Below, piece after piece: positions 55,104-63,502 of a stretch of 64,000 nt of DNA. Origin of the DNA: Sphaerisporangium rufum (GTDB taxonomy: Bacteria > Actinomycetota > Actinomycetes > Streptosporangiales > Streptosporangiaceae); contig NZ_BOOU01000059.1 in NCBI RefSeq assembly GCF_016863395.1, forward strand, positions 1-64,000. Reading direction: 5' to 3'. A model generated the notes under the pieces. The model did no database searches. It had not been told where the DNA came from and was given only the letters and a program-made list of their open reading frames with translations. Positions within the stretch are counted from its first letter, which is position 1. Every line of letters starts with the position of its first letter. The translations under genes were made by a program, and so were the position numbers.

Positions 55104-55286
55104 TCAGCCCCAAGGGGTGTTGGAGTCCTGGGTGGGCGTGGGGGTCGGCGTTGGGACGCCGCTGACCACGGGGTTCGCCGGCACGGAGTCGGCCGTCGCC
55201 GCACCGGCCAGGGCCAGGCCGCCGCCGGTGGCGATGATGGCGAAAAGGGCGATCCTGGCGGTGGCGGACTTGATGTTCTTCGACAT
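55104..55286 (-). CDS. small secreted peptide precursor ending NTPWG
   Basis: A 60-residue precursor: MSKNIKSATARIALFAII, cleavage predicted after AATA (about 32), leaving a 28-residue peptide that begins DSVPA, contains a Pro-Thr repeat (VPTPTPTPT) and ends DSNTPWG. AGGGGA lies seven bases before the ATG. It shares both termini, signal-peptide style and upstream element with the peptide at 54710-54877. The middle part differs, so the ends appear to be the functional part. No known family recognised. Confidence 0.82.
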   Translation of the reverse strand: MSKNIKSATARIALFAIIATGGGLALAGAATADSVPANPVVSGVPTPTPTPTQDSNTPWG

Positions 55287-55341
55287 TTCCCTGTCCCCTG
55301 TCATTCGCCGGCGGCCCGTTTCCGTGCCGTGTTCCTGCTGC

Positions 55342-55382
55342 TGATGACAAAGCTATTAGGGGTTGCTATCCGCCCCCTATCG
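55342..55382 (-). promoter_or_regulatory. upstream element shared by both NTPWG peptide genes
   Basis: On the minus strand: CGATAGGGGGCGGATAGC (55382-55365), nine bases, then TAGCTTTGTCATCA (55355-55342), matching the element at 54625-54665. A further CGATA...TATCG inverted repeat lies at 55421-55435. Confidence 0.7.
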
Positions 55383-55563
55383 CCTCGCTTCCACCCCGCT
55401 ACCGGAAAACCCGGGTGAGGCGATAGCGCTTATCGGCCCCGGCAATGGACCGGCCGGCGCCGCCCCCGCGTCCGCGCGCAAGAAAGGCCGGCCGGGCCGA
55501 TCCGCTCAGCCCCGGGAGGCGGAGCCCGAATCCGCGTCACCCCCGCCTCGGAACGGCCGGGCG

Positions 55564-56055
55564 TCAGGTCACCGGGACGATCTCCGCGGACAGCAGCCGG
55601 CCACCGGCGATCCGCAGCACGCCGACGGTGCCCTGCGGCTGCCGGCGCCGGTCGGTCGGCGAGCCGGGGTTGAAGATGCGCAATCCGTCCTCGTGGTGGT
55701 CCAGCGGGATGTGCGAGTGCCCGAAGACCACCAGGTCCGCCTCCGGGAAGCGGCGGCGCAGCCGGGCCCACCGGCCCGTCCGCGGGCCGCTGTCATGGAT
55801 CATGGCCACCCTGAGCCCGCCGATGTCCAGCTCCAGGGTCTCCGGGGCGGTCACGTCCGGGCCGTCGTTGTTGCCCTTCACCACGTGCACCGGCGCGTAG
55901 CCGGCCAGTTCCTCGATCACCCCGGCCGTGCACACGTCCCCGGCGTGCAGGATGGCGTCCGCGCCGCGCAGGTGCCCGGCCACCGCGGGCGGACACCCCT
56001 TCCACCGGCGCGGCGCGTGCGTGTCCGCCAGCGCGACCACCTTCAGCGTCCCCAT
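55564..56055 (-). CDS. YfcE/MJ0936-type metallophosphoesterase
   Basis: A 163-residue calcineurin-like phosphoesterase of the small YfcE class. ADTHA, LHAGDV, GNND, MIHDSG and FGHSHIP provide the full two-metal ligand set. Such enzymes hydrolyse phosphodiesters in vitro; the natural substrate is unknown. Cytoplasmic. The ATG at 56055 is 32 bases after the HTH gene stop, so they may be co-transcribed. Confidence 0.92.
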   Translation of the reverse strand: MGTLKVVALADTHAPRRWKGCPPAVAGHLRGADAILHAGDVCTAGVIEELAGYAPVHVVKGNNDGPDVTAPETLELDIGGLRVAMIHDSGPRTGRWARLRRRFPEADLVVFGHSHIPLDHHEDGLRIFNPGSPTDRRRQPQGTVGVLRIAGGRLLSAEIVPVT

Positions 56056-56086
56056 GCGAGGTCCCTGCCCCGCCGGGGCGGGCCGG

Positions 56087-57331
56087 TCACCCGGACGCGG
56101 CCGGTGAAGAGTGCGGCGGGCCGCCGGACGGGGTTTCCGCCGGGGGGTGGACGTCCGGCGGCGGCTCGTAGAGCACCGGCCCGTGTCCGCGGTAGCAGCT
56201 GGTCTTGGCCGACCTGGTCCGGGTGGCGCCGATCTGCAGGTACGCCTCGATCTGCACGCAGCCCTTGCGGGCGATCAGCATGTTGCCCCAGCTGTTCGGC
56301 CGGGCGTCGGCCTTGTAATAGGCGGGTGCGACGGCGCCGTCGACCGGGCGGCGGGTGATGATGTGCACGCTCCAGGTGGCGGAGTTGGGCCCGTAGACGT
56401 AGCCCCAGACCGCATCACACCGCGCCGAGTAGTACAGGGCGAGCGAGCCGTAGGGCTCCTCGTCCGGCCAGAACATGCCCTGCCGCTCGATGAGCCGCTG
56501 GTCGGGCCCGCAGTTGGCGATGTAGGGGTCGACACCGTCATCCGGGACGGGCGGGCCGCCGACCGATCTCCCGGCCAGCCAGGGCGGCTCATCCGGGTGC
56601 AGCAGCCAGCCGCCGGCGCCGCCCGCCAGCAACAGCACCAGCGCGACCGCCAGCAGCCGGCCCGCCGCCCGCCGGCGACCGCCGGACCACCCGGCGCCGC
56701 CCGCGCCGGCCCAGCCACCGGCACCGGCCCAGCCATCGGTGTCGCCCCAGCCGCCCGCGCCGGTCCAGCCGCCGGTGCCGAACCAGCCCGCCCCCGGGCC
56801 GCCGGGCCGCGGCCGGACCGCCCCGTCCAGCGGCCTCTCCCGCGTCCCGGCCGGCCAGAACGCCATCCGTGGCAGCACCATCCCGCGCCGGAGCGGGACC
56901 GGCAGCGCCCGGCCCGGCTCACCGGGCAGGTCTGCCGGGATCCCGCTGCCACCCGGCGCCTCCGTCCCGGCCGCGTCATCGGTGGCCTGGCCATCGGAGC
57001 CCGCCGGCCCGGCGCCGGGCGGCGGGCCGGCGGGGCCGTCCAGTTCCTCCCTGCCATCGCCGTGCGGGTGCCCGGCGGCCGCCTCGCGGGCCGCCGCCCG
57101 CCACCGGTCGCGCCACCAGGGCCAGTCGCCACCGCAGACCCGGACGAACTCGTGCAGCACCCGCTCGGACGGCAACCCCCGCCCGGCGACCGCCGCGGCC
57201 AGTGCGCTCTTGGACACGCCGCACCGGCGCGCCATCCTGCCGAACGGCATCTCCCCCGCCGCCGCGCGCAGGGCGCGTAACTCGCAGGCGAACCGCTCGA
57301 CCGGCCCCCAGGCCGGGTCGAGCGGGCGCAT
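56087..57331 (-). CDS. HTH - single-pass membrane - DUF2690-like protein
   Basis: A 414-residue protein. An XRE-like N-terminal domain (MPFGRMARRCGVSKSALAAA at about 28-50), a Pro/Gly linker, a Gly-Trp-rich repeat (GAGGW units, about 190-225), one membrane helix (LLAVALVLLLAGGAGGWLL) and an outer domain beginning DDGVDPYIANC with CDAVWGYVYG, similar to DUF2690. The topology suggests a membrane-anchored regulator. ATG 57331 is chosen; GTGs upstream are possible. It is divergent from a secreted protein with the same outer domain. Confidence 0.82.
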   Translation of the reverse strand: MRPLDPAWGPVERFACELRALRAAAGEMPFGRMARRCGVSKSALAAAVAGRGLPSERVLHEFVRVCGGDWPWWRDRWRAAAREAAAGHPHGDGREELDGPAGPPPGAGPAGSDGQATDDAAGTEAPGGSGIPADLPGEPGRALPVPLRRGMVLPRMAFWPAGTRERPLDGAVRPRPGGPGAGWFGTGGWTGAGGWGDTDGWAGAGGWAGAGGAGWSGGRRRAAGRLLAVALVLLLAGGAGGWLLHPDEPPWLAGRSVGGPPVPDDGVDPYIANCGPDQRLIERQGMFWPDEEPYGSLALYYSARCDAVWGYVYGPNSATWSVHIITRRPVDGAVAPAYYKADARPNSWGNMLIARKGCVQIEAYLQIGATRTRSAKTSCYRGHGPVLYEPPPDVHPPAETPSGGPPHSSPAASG

Positions 57332-57358
57332 ATGCCGGCCCACCGCCACCACCTCGAC

Positions 57359-57419
57359 TTCTGGACAAAGAAGACAACGAACCTGGTGGCGATTGTCCAG
57401 AAATGTGGCGACTGGACAA
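57359..57419. promoter_or_regulatory. three CTGGACAA sites between divergent DUF2690 genes
   Basis: TTCTGGACAA (57359-57368) and TTGTCCAGAA (57393-57402) are exact inverted copies 24 bases apart, and CTGGACAA recurs at 57412-57419. They cover the shared promoter of the HTH membrane protein and the secreted protein. Confidence 0.75.
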
Positions 57420-57553
57420 TACCGACCGCATACAGGTTCCACGGCGGAAGGTCTGTGACCAAGACCGCTCCGGACCTGGTCCGTCCTGGGCCGGGTCCGC
57501 CCATGTCCACCGCCGAGCCGCACTATTGCGGCGCACCTGGAATCGGAGGTTCC

Positions 57554-58054
57554 ATGCGCAAGTTCATCACCGCCATCGCCTGCGCGCTCATGGCCGTCGG
57601 GGTGACCACCATCACCCAGGCACCGGCCCACGCGGCGTCCGCGGACGCCTGCCTGGCCGCGCCCAGTGCCGCCAACTGTGACGGCGTCGACCCGAGCGAC
57701 GGGCGTGTCCCCTGCCGGAACGGCGCCTGGATGGTGGGGACGGCCTACGGCTATCCGGTCGTCCCCAAGGACAGCCTCGGGGTGCCGGTGAAGGTGCAGA
57801 TCCAGCTGTGGTGGTCGCCGGCCTGCAAGAGCAACTGGGCCCGGATCGTGGCGAACGGGTTGACCGAGACGCTGCCCAACGTCTACCTGCGGGTGCAGGC
57901 GAGCGACGGCCGCACCCAGGGGCTGGTGCACAACGTGGATCCCAGCGGCCTGTGGTCGATCATGTACACCGACCTCGTCTACGCCCCCTCACCGCTGAGC
58001 GCGCGGGCCTGCGCCTCCAACGCGTTCTTCTCCGCCTGCGGGCGATACGTCTGA
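57554..58054 (+). CDS. secreted DUF2690-like protein
   Basis: A 166-residue protein with a signal peptide (MRKFITAIACALMAVGVTT, cleavage after AHA near 27). The mature part has paired cysteines and the DUF2690 pattern CDGVDPSD, IQLWWSPACKSNWARI. GGAGG precedes ATG 57554. It shares its domain with the HTH membrane protein encoded divergently, so it may be its extracellular partner or target (inference). Confidence 0.85.
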   Translation: MRKFITAIACALMAVGVTTITQAPAHAASADACLAAPSAANCDGVDPSDGRVPCRNGAWMVGTAYGYPVVPKDSLGVPVKVQIQLWWSPACKSNWARIVANGLTETLPNVYLRVQASDGRTQGLVHNVDPSGLWSIMYTDLVYAPSPLSARACASNAFFSACGRYV

Positions 58055-58069
58055 CCACGTCAGCCGATA

Positions 58070-58101
58070 GGCGTCCCCGCCCGATCGCGGGCGGGGACGC
58101 C
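58070..58101. terminator. bidirectional hairpin terminator
   Basis: Arms GGCGTCCCCGCCCG and CGGGCGGGGACGCC (14 bp, perfect) with loop ATCG lie between the convergent secreted-protein and GntR genes. Confidence 0.8.
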
Positions 58102-58112
58102 GTCGCACGGGT

Positions 58113-58802
58113 TCAGGAGTGGGCCTCGACGAGCTGTCGTTCGGCCTCGGCGAGGTAGCCCTCCAGCAGCCGGGCCGCGCCCTCGGCGTCTCCCTCGGTG
58201 AGGCGGCCGAGGATCTCCCGGTTGCGGGCCAGGTACGGCTCGTGGAAGGCGCGCGGGTTGCGCATGGCGAGGAAGACCAGGCGCAGCTCGGCCAGCGTCT
58301 GGCGCATCATCTGGTCCAGCCGCTCGCTGCCGGCCAGCGCGACCACGGCCCGGTGGAAGCCCATGTTGGCGGTGCCCACGTCCTCCCAGCGGCCCTCGGC
58401 GGCGGCCCGCTCGGCGGCGTGCACGGCCTCGCGCAGCGCGGCGAGGCCGTCGGGGGACGAGCCGGCCGCCTGGCGCACCGCGGCGCACTCGACCAGCCGG
58501 CGCAGGCGGTAGAGATCGGTGACGTCGGCCGCGGTGAGCCGGCGGACGAACACCCCGCGGTTGAGCTCGTGCACCAGCAGGCGCTCGTGGGACAGCAGCC
58601 GGAACGCCTCGCGCACGGTGTTGCGGGAGACGTCCAGGTCGTCGACGATCGGCCCCTCCGAGAGCCGCTCGCCCGGCTCGTACACGCCCTCGGTGATGCG
58701 CTGGCGCAGCACCCAGGCCACCCGCTCGGCGGTGCTGGTGCGGTCCAGCATCGCGCGCTCGGCGGCGAGGCGATCCGCCGCCCGCACGCCGGTCTCGGTC
58801 AC
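58113..58802 (-). CDS. GntR-family regulator, FCD (FadR-like) type
   Basis: A 229-residue regulator. Winged helix about 25-90 with EGPIVDDLDVSRNTVREAF and HELNRGVFVR; the C-terminal FCD helical domain carries RLVECAAV, FHRAVV and YLARNREIL metal/ligand residues. Starts at GTG 58802, with AAGGAG about 10 bases upstream. Divergent from the pxp operon with a palindrome between them, so it probably controls 5-oxoproline use. Confidence 0.92.
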   Translation of the reverse strand: MTETGVRAADRLAAERAMLDRTSTAERVAWVLRQRITEGVYEPGERLSEGPIVDDLDVSRNTVREAFRLLSHERLLVHELNRGVFVRRLTAADVTDLYRLRRLVECAAVRQAAGSSPDGLAALREAVHAAERAAAEGRWEDVGTANMGFHRAVVALAGSERLDQMMRQTLAELRLVFLAMRNPRAFHEPYLARNREILGRLTEGDAEGAARLLEGYLAEAERQLVEAHS

Positions 58803-58862
58803 GACGGTACGGCTCCTTCTCCGGCCTGGGACTCCCGGATCTTAGCACGAGCCTATTGTCAA

Positions 58863-58875
58863 ATCGTTCAACGAT
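58863..58875. promoter_or_regulatory. 13-bp palindrome, candidate GntR operator
   Basis: ATCGTTCAACGAT is a perfect palindrome (6-bp arms, one central base) in the AT-rich centre of the gap between the divergent GntR and MFS genes. Confidence 0.7.
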
Positions 58876-58990
58876 CCTTATGTTGAAGCAATCGGCTCCT
58901 CCGGAGCCGTGAGACGTCGGGGGCACCCGGCCGGGCCCCAGGCCCGGCCCGGCGCCGTCTCTGTCCGGCAGAAGGCAGTGAGGTGCGCGA

Positions 58991-60271
58991 ATGACGACAT
59001 CGCCCACGTCCCAACCGACCGGAACCACCGAAGAGCGGCCCGGCCCGGCGCTGTTCGCCTGGTACACGTCGCTGACCCGCCAGGGCCGCAAGGCGTTCAA
59101 GGGCGCCTTCCTCGGCTACGGCCTCGACTCCTACGACTTCTGGGTCCTGCCGCTCGGCCTGGTCGCCATCGCCGCGACCTTCGGCCTGGACAAGGCGCAG
59201 ACCGGCCTGCTGGCCACCACCACGCTCGTCTGCTCGGCCATCGGCGGCATCGCCGCCGGCGTGCTAGCCGACCGGGTCGGCCGGGCCACCACGCTCATGA
59301 TCACCGTGATCACGTACGCGGTGTTCACCGCGCTGTGCGGGATCGCGCCGAACTACGAGACGCTGCTGGTCTTCCGCGCGCTGCAGGGGCTCGGCTTCGG
59401 CGGCGAGTGGGCGGCCGGCGCCATCCTGGTCGCCGAGTACGCCGAGGCGCGGCACCGCGGCCGGGCGGTCGCGGTGATCCAGAGCTCCTGGGCGGTCGGC
59501 TGGGGGCTGGCGGTCCTCGTCTACACGCTGGTCTTCCAGCTCGCCGACCCCGGCCTGGCCTGGCGGGTGCTCTTCCTCACCGGCGCGCTGCCCGCCCTGG
59601 CGCTGATCTACCTTCGCCGCAACGTGGCGGACGCCCCGCTGTTCACCGAGCACCGGCGCACCGCCGCCCGGGTCCCGGTGTCGGCGATCTTCCGCGGCGG
59701 CCTGCTGCGCACCACGCTGTTCGCCACCCTGCTGGCCACCGGCACGCAGGGCGGCTACTACACCCTGGCCACCTGGCTGCCCACCTACCTCAAGACCGAG
59801 CGCGGCCTGTCGGTGATCGGCACCGGCGGCTACCTGGCCTTCCTCATCACCGGGGCGTTCTGCGGGTACCTGACCGGCGGGCACTTCACCGACCGGATCG
59901 GCCGCAAGAAGACCATCGCGCTGTTCGCCGTGCTCAGCGGCGGGTTGATCCTGCTCTACACCATGCTGCCGCCGGCGGCGAACGCCTACGTGATGTTCCT
60001 CGGCTTCCCGCTCGGGTTCTGCTCCTCGGCCATATTCTCGGGCTTCGGCGCCTACCTGTCCGAGCTCTACCCGAGCGGCGTCCGGGGCACCGGCCAGGGC
60101 TTCACCTACAACGTGGGGCGCGGGATCGGGGCGTTCTTCCCCACGGTGATCGGATTCCTGGCCACCACCTACAGCGTGGGCGGCGCGATGGCGTTCGGCG
60201 CGCTCGCGTACGGCATCGCGGTGGTGGCCCTGTTCGGCCTGCCGGAGACGCGCGCCCGGCGGCTCGCCTGA
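58991..60271 (+). CDS. MFS transporter, metabolite:proton symporter type
   Basis: A 426-residue transporter with 12 predicted helices. GYGLDSYDFW in helix 1, ADRVGRATTL (motif A), GLGFGGEWAAGAILVAEY in helix 4 and TDRIGRKKT (second motif A) are typical of sugar-acid/aromatic acid symporters. First gene of the operon with pxpA, pxpB and pxpC, so 5-oxoproline or a related acid is the expected substrate (inference). Confidence 0.92.
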   Translation: MTTSPTSQPTGTTEERPGPALFAWYTSLTRQGRKAFKGAFLGYGLDSYDFWVLPLGLVAIAATFGLDKAQTGLLATTTLVCSAIGGIAAGVLADRVGRATTLMITVITYAVFTALCGIAPNYETLLVFRALQGLGFGGEWAAGAILVAEYAEARHRGRAVAVIQSSWAVGWGLAVLVYTLVFQLADPGLAWRVLFLTGALPALALIYLRRNVADAPLFTEHRRTAARVPVSAIFRGGLLRTTLFATLLATGTQGGYYTLATWLPTYLKTERGLSVIGTGGYLAFLITGAFCGYLTGGHFTDRIGRKKTIALFAVLSGGLILLYTMLPPAANAYVMFLGFPLGFCSSAIFSGFGAYLSELYPSGVRGTGQGFTYNVGRGIGAFFPTVIGFLATTYSVGGAMAFGALAYGIAVVALFGLPETRARRLA

Positions 60272-60307
60272 CCTCGACCGCGCGCGAACAGCACCTTGGA
60301 GCCTGAC

Positions 60308-61114
60308 ATGACCCCGGCGTCCCGCCCGTCCAGAAGCATCGACCTCAACTCCGACCTCGGCGAAGGCTACGGCCGCTGGGAGCTCGGGGACGACGAGGCG
60401 CTGCTGTCCATCGTCACCAGCGCCAACGTGGCCTGCGGGTTCCACGCCGGCGACCCGTCGATCATGCGCCGCACCTGCGAGACGGCCGCCGCGCGGGGCG
60501 TGGCGATCGGCGCCCAGGTCGGCTACAGCGATCTGGCCGGGTTCGGGCGGCGCTTCATCGAGGTGGCCCCGGAGACGCTGGCCGACGAGATCATCTACCA
60601 GATCGGCGCGCTGGACGCCTTCGCCCGGCTGGCCGGCGGCCGGGTGGGCTACGTCAAGCCGCACGGCGCGCTCTACAACGCGATCGTGCACCACGAGGAA
60701 CAGGCCGCGGCGGTCGTCGCCGCGGTCCGGGCGTACGACCCGGGGCTGCCGGTGCTCGGCCTGCCCGGCTCGGAGTGGCTGAGGCAGGCCGAGGCCGCCG
60801 GGCTGACCGTGGTCACCGAGGCCTTCGCCGACCGCGCCTACACCCGCGAGGGCCGGCTGGTGCCGCGGAACCGGCCCGGCGCGGTGCTGCACGACCCCGA
60901 ACAGGTGGCCGAACGGTGCCTGCGGATGGCCACCGGCGAGCCGATCGAGGCGGTGGACGGCACCGAGCTGCACGTGCGGGCCGCGTCGATCTGCGTGCAC
61001 GGCGACAGCCCGGGCGCGGTGGACATGGCGCGCCGGGTGCGGGCCGCGCTCACCGCGCACGGCATCGAGCTGGCCCCGTTCACCGGCGGCGGCGCCTCCG
61101 GAGCCGGCCGGTGA
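60308..61114 (+). CDS. pxpA: 5-oxoprolinase subunit A
   Basis: A 268-residue LamB/YcsF family protein: [60 protein letters not shown]. With PxpB and PxpC it opens 5-oxoproline to glutamate using ATP. GGAG lies six bases before ATG 60308. Its stop overlaps pxpB (GTGA). Confidence 0.96.
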   Translation: MTPASRPSRSIDLNSDLGEGYGRWELGDDEALLSIVTSANVACGFHAGDPSIMRRTCETAAARGVAIGAQVGYSDLAGFGRRFIEVAPETLADEIIYQIGALDAFARLAGGRVGYVKPHGALYNAIVHHEEQAAAVVAAVRAYDPGLPVLGLPGSEWLRQAEAAGLTVVTEAFADRAYTREGRLVPRNRPGAVLHDPEQVAERCLRMATGEPIEAVDGTELHVRAASICVHGDSPGAVDMARRVRAALTAHGIELAPFTGGGASGAGR

Positions 61115-61731
61115 GCCCGCGCGTCCGGCGGTGCGGCGAGAGCGCGGTGCTGGTGGAGGTGGCCGGGGTGGCGGAGGTGCTGGCGCTGTACGAGACGCTG
61201 GCCGCCGACCCGCCGCCCGGCGTCACCGACATCCTGCCGGCGGCCCGCACCCTGCTGCTCCGCTTCGGCCCGCCCGCCCGGCACGACACCGTGGCGTCCG
61301 CAGTGCGGGCCGCCCGGCCGGCCACCGGCGAGCGGGACGCGGCGGCGGAGGTGACCGTCCCGGTGGTGTACGACGGCGCCGACCTCGCCGAGGTGGCCGC
61401 GCTCACCGGGATGTCCGAACGCGAGGTGGTGGACGCGCACACCGGCACGCCGTGGACCGTGGCGTTCACCGGATTCGCCCCGGGCTTCGGCTATCTGGTC
61501 GGCGGGCATCCACGGCTGCGGGTGCCCCGGCGCCGCGAGTCCCGGGTGCGGGTGCCGGCCGGCTCGGTGGCGCTGGCCGCCGGGTACAGCGCGGTCTACC
61601 CCGGCGAGTCGCCGGGCGGCTGGCAGCTCATCGGCCGGACCGGGTTGGCGGTGTGGGACCTGGCCGCCGACCCGCCCGCGCTGCTGCGCCCGGGCACCCG
61701 GGTGCGGTTCACCGAGGCGTCCGGTGGCTGA
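61111..61731 (+). CDS. pxpB: 5-oxoprolinase subunit B
   Basis: A 206-residue KipI/PxpB protein: [10 protein letters not shown] at the N-terminus, [27 protein letters not shown], and [25 protein letters not shown]. The cyclophilin-like fold is the family standard. GTG 61111 overlaps the pxpA stop; its 3' end overlaps pxpC by eight bases. Confidence 0.95.
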   Translation: MSPRVRRCGESAVLVEVAGVAEVLALYETLAADPPPGVTDILPAARTLLLRFGPPARHDTVASAVRAARPATGERDAAAEVTVPVVYDGADLAEVAALTGMSEREVVDAHTGTPWTVAFTGFAPGFGYLVGGHPRLRVPRRRESRVRVPAGSVALAAGYSAVYPGESPGGWQLIGRTGLAVWDLAADPPALLRPGTRVRFTEASGG

Positions 61732-62635
61732 GCCCGCGCCGCCGGGCGCGCGGAGGTTCCTGGAGGTCCTGGCGACCGGTCCGCTGGCGACCGTGCAGGA
61801 CCTCGGCCGGCCCGGCCGCGGCGCCCTCGGCGTGGGCCGGTCCGGCGCGGCCGACCGGGGGGCGCTGCGGCTGGCCAACCGGCTGCTGGCCAACCCCGGC
61901 GACGCCGCCGCGCTGGAGGTCACCCTGGGCGGGCTGCAGGTGCGCGCCCGGGGCGAGCTGCTGGTCGCGCTGGCCGGCGCCCCGTGCCCTGCCACGGTCA
62001 CCGGCCCGGACGGGCGCAGCCGGGTGATCGGCCACCAGTCGGTCGAGCGGCTGCCGGACGGCGCGACGCTGCGCCTCGGCGTGCCGCGGCACGGCCTGCG
62101 CACCTACCTGGCGGTGCGCGGCGGGCTGGACGTGCCGCCGGTGCTGGGGTCGCGGGCGACCGACGTCCTGGCCGGGCTCGGCCCGGCCCGCCCCGAACCC
62201 GGCTCGCTGCTGCCGGTCGGCCCGCCGCCGCGGCGCTTCCCGGTCGTCGACCAGGTGCCGGCCCCCGGCCCGCCGTCCGGCACCCCGGTGCTGGCGGTGC
62301 TGCCCGGCCCGCGCGACGACTGGTTCGTCCCGGACGCGCTGCGGCTGCTGTGCTCGGCGGCCTACGAGGTGACCGTGGACAGCAACCGGGTCGGCATCCG
62401 GCTGCGCGGCCCGGAACTGGTCCGGGCCCGCGACGGCGAGCTGCCGCCGGAGGGCATGGTGCCCGGGGCGCTGCAGGTGCCGCCCGCCGGGCAGCCCACC
62501 CTGTTCCTGGCCGACCATCCGATCACCGGCGGCTACCCGGTGATCGCCGTGGTCACGGCCCGGGACGTCGACCTCGCCGCCCAGCTCCGCCCGGGGCAGC
62601 GAGTCCGCTTCCGCCTGTGCCTGGACGCGCGGTGA
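61724..62635 (+). CDS. pxpC: 5-oxoprolinase subunit C
   Basis: A 303-residue KipA/PxpC protein: [74 protein letters not shown]. It completes the ATP-dependent 5-oxoprolinase. Starts at GTG 61724 inside pxpB. Confidence 0.95.
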   Translation: MAEPAPPGARRFLEVLATGPLATVQDLGRPGRGALGVGRSGAADRGALRLANRLLANPGDAAALEVTLGGLQVRARGELLVALAGAPCPATVTGPDGRSRVIGHQSVERLPDGATLRLGVPRHGLRTYLAVRGGLDVPPVLGSRATDVLAGLGPARPEPGSLLPVGPPPRRFPVVDQVPAPGPPSGTPVLAVLPGPRDDWFVPDALRLLCSAAYEVTVDSNRVGIRLRGPELVRARDGELPPEGMVPGALQVPPAGQPTLFLADHPITGGYPVIAVVTARDVDLAAQLRPGQRVRFRLCLDAR

Positions 62636-62673
62636 CCCCGCCCGTCCGGCCGTACCGAAGGGAACGCGATCCG

Positions 62674-63498
62674 ATGAACACGACCTCCCCCACCTTCCCC
62701 GGCCCGACGCCCGACGAGGCGGCCCGGCTGACGCCCCCGCAGGCGCGGGCGCTGTTCCGCCGGGGCCACGTCTCGCAGACCTCCGGGTGGTCGGCCGGCT
62801 GGACCCAGGCCAACCTGATCGCGCTGCCCCGCGATCGGGCGTACGAGTTCCTGCTGTTCGCGCAGCGCAACCCGCTGCCCTGCCCGGTGCTGGACGTCAC
62901 CGAGCCGGGCGAGGTCGCCGCGTCCATCTTCGACGGCGACCTGCGCACCGACCTGCCCGCCTACCGGATCTACGAGAACGGCAGGCAGGTGGCGGAGGTC
63001 ACCGACGTCGTCGCCCACTGGCGGGACGACATGGTGTGCTTCCTGCTCGGCTGCAGCTTCACCTTCGAGTCGGCACTGCTGGCCGCCGGGGTGCCGGTGC
63101 GGCACATCGAGAACGGCACGAACGTACCGATGTACCGCACCTCGCGGCCGTGCCGGCCGGCCGGCGGGCTGGCCGGGCCACTGGTGGTCACCATGCGCCC
63201 GATCCCCGCCGAGCTGGTGGCGACCGCGGTCGGGGTCACCGCCCGCTATCCGGCGGTGCACGGCGCGCCGGTGCACGTGGGCGACCCGGCGGAGCTCGGC
63301 ATCGCCGACCTCGACCGGCCCGACTTCGGCGACCCGGTCGAGGTCCGTACGGGAGAGGTACCGGTGTTCTGGGCCTGCGGGGTGACGCCGCAGGCGGCGG
63401 TGATGCGCTCCCGGCCGCCGTTCGCGATCGGGCACGCGCCCGGCCACATGGCCATCACCGACGCCCGCGACCACGACTACAAGCTGGCCGGGCTGTAG
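62674..63498 (+). CDS. DUF1445 putative hydro-lyase (YcsI/D-glutamate cyclase-like)
   Basis: A 274-residue DUF1445 protein: [73 protein letters not shown]. Bacterial relatives sit beside pxp genes (YcsI in Bacillus), and a related mammalian enzyme converts D-glutamate to 5-oxo-D-proline, so it may link D-glutamate to this pathway. GAAGGGA lies 11 bases before the ATG. Confidence 0.92.
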   Translation: MNTTSPTFPGPTPDEAARLTPPQARALFRRGHVSQTSGWSAGWTQANLIALPRDRAYEFLLFAQRNPLPCPVLDVTEPGEVAASIFDGDLRTDLPAYRIYENGRQVAEVTDVVAHWRDDMVCFLLGCSFTFESALLAAGVPVRHIENGTNVPMYRTSRPCRPAGGLAGPLVVTMRPIPAELVATAVGVTARYPAVHGAPVHVGDPAELGIADLDRPDFGDPVEVRTGEVPVFWACGVTPQAAVMRSRPPFAIGHAPGHMAITDARDHDYKLAGL

Positions 63499-63502
63499 CG
63501 GG

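Noticed and set aside
54710-55286. NTPWG peptides as RiPP precursors
   Set aside because: They carry Sec-type signal peptides, have no Cys/Ser-rich core, and no modification enzyme or dedicated exporter is adjacent.
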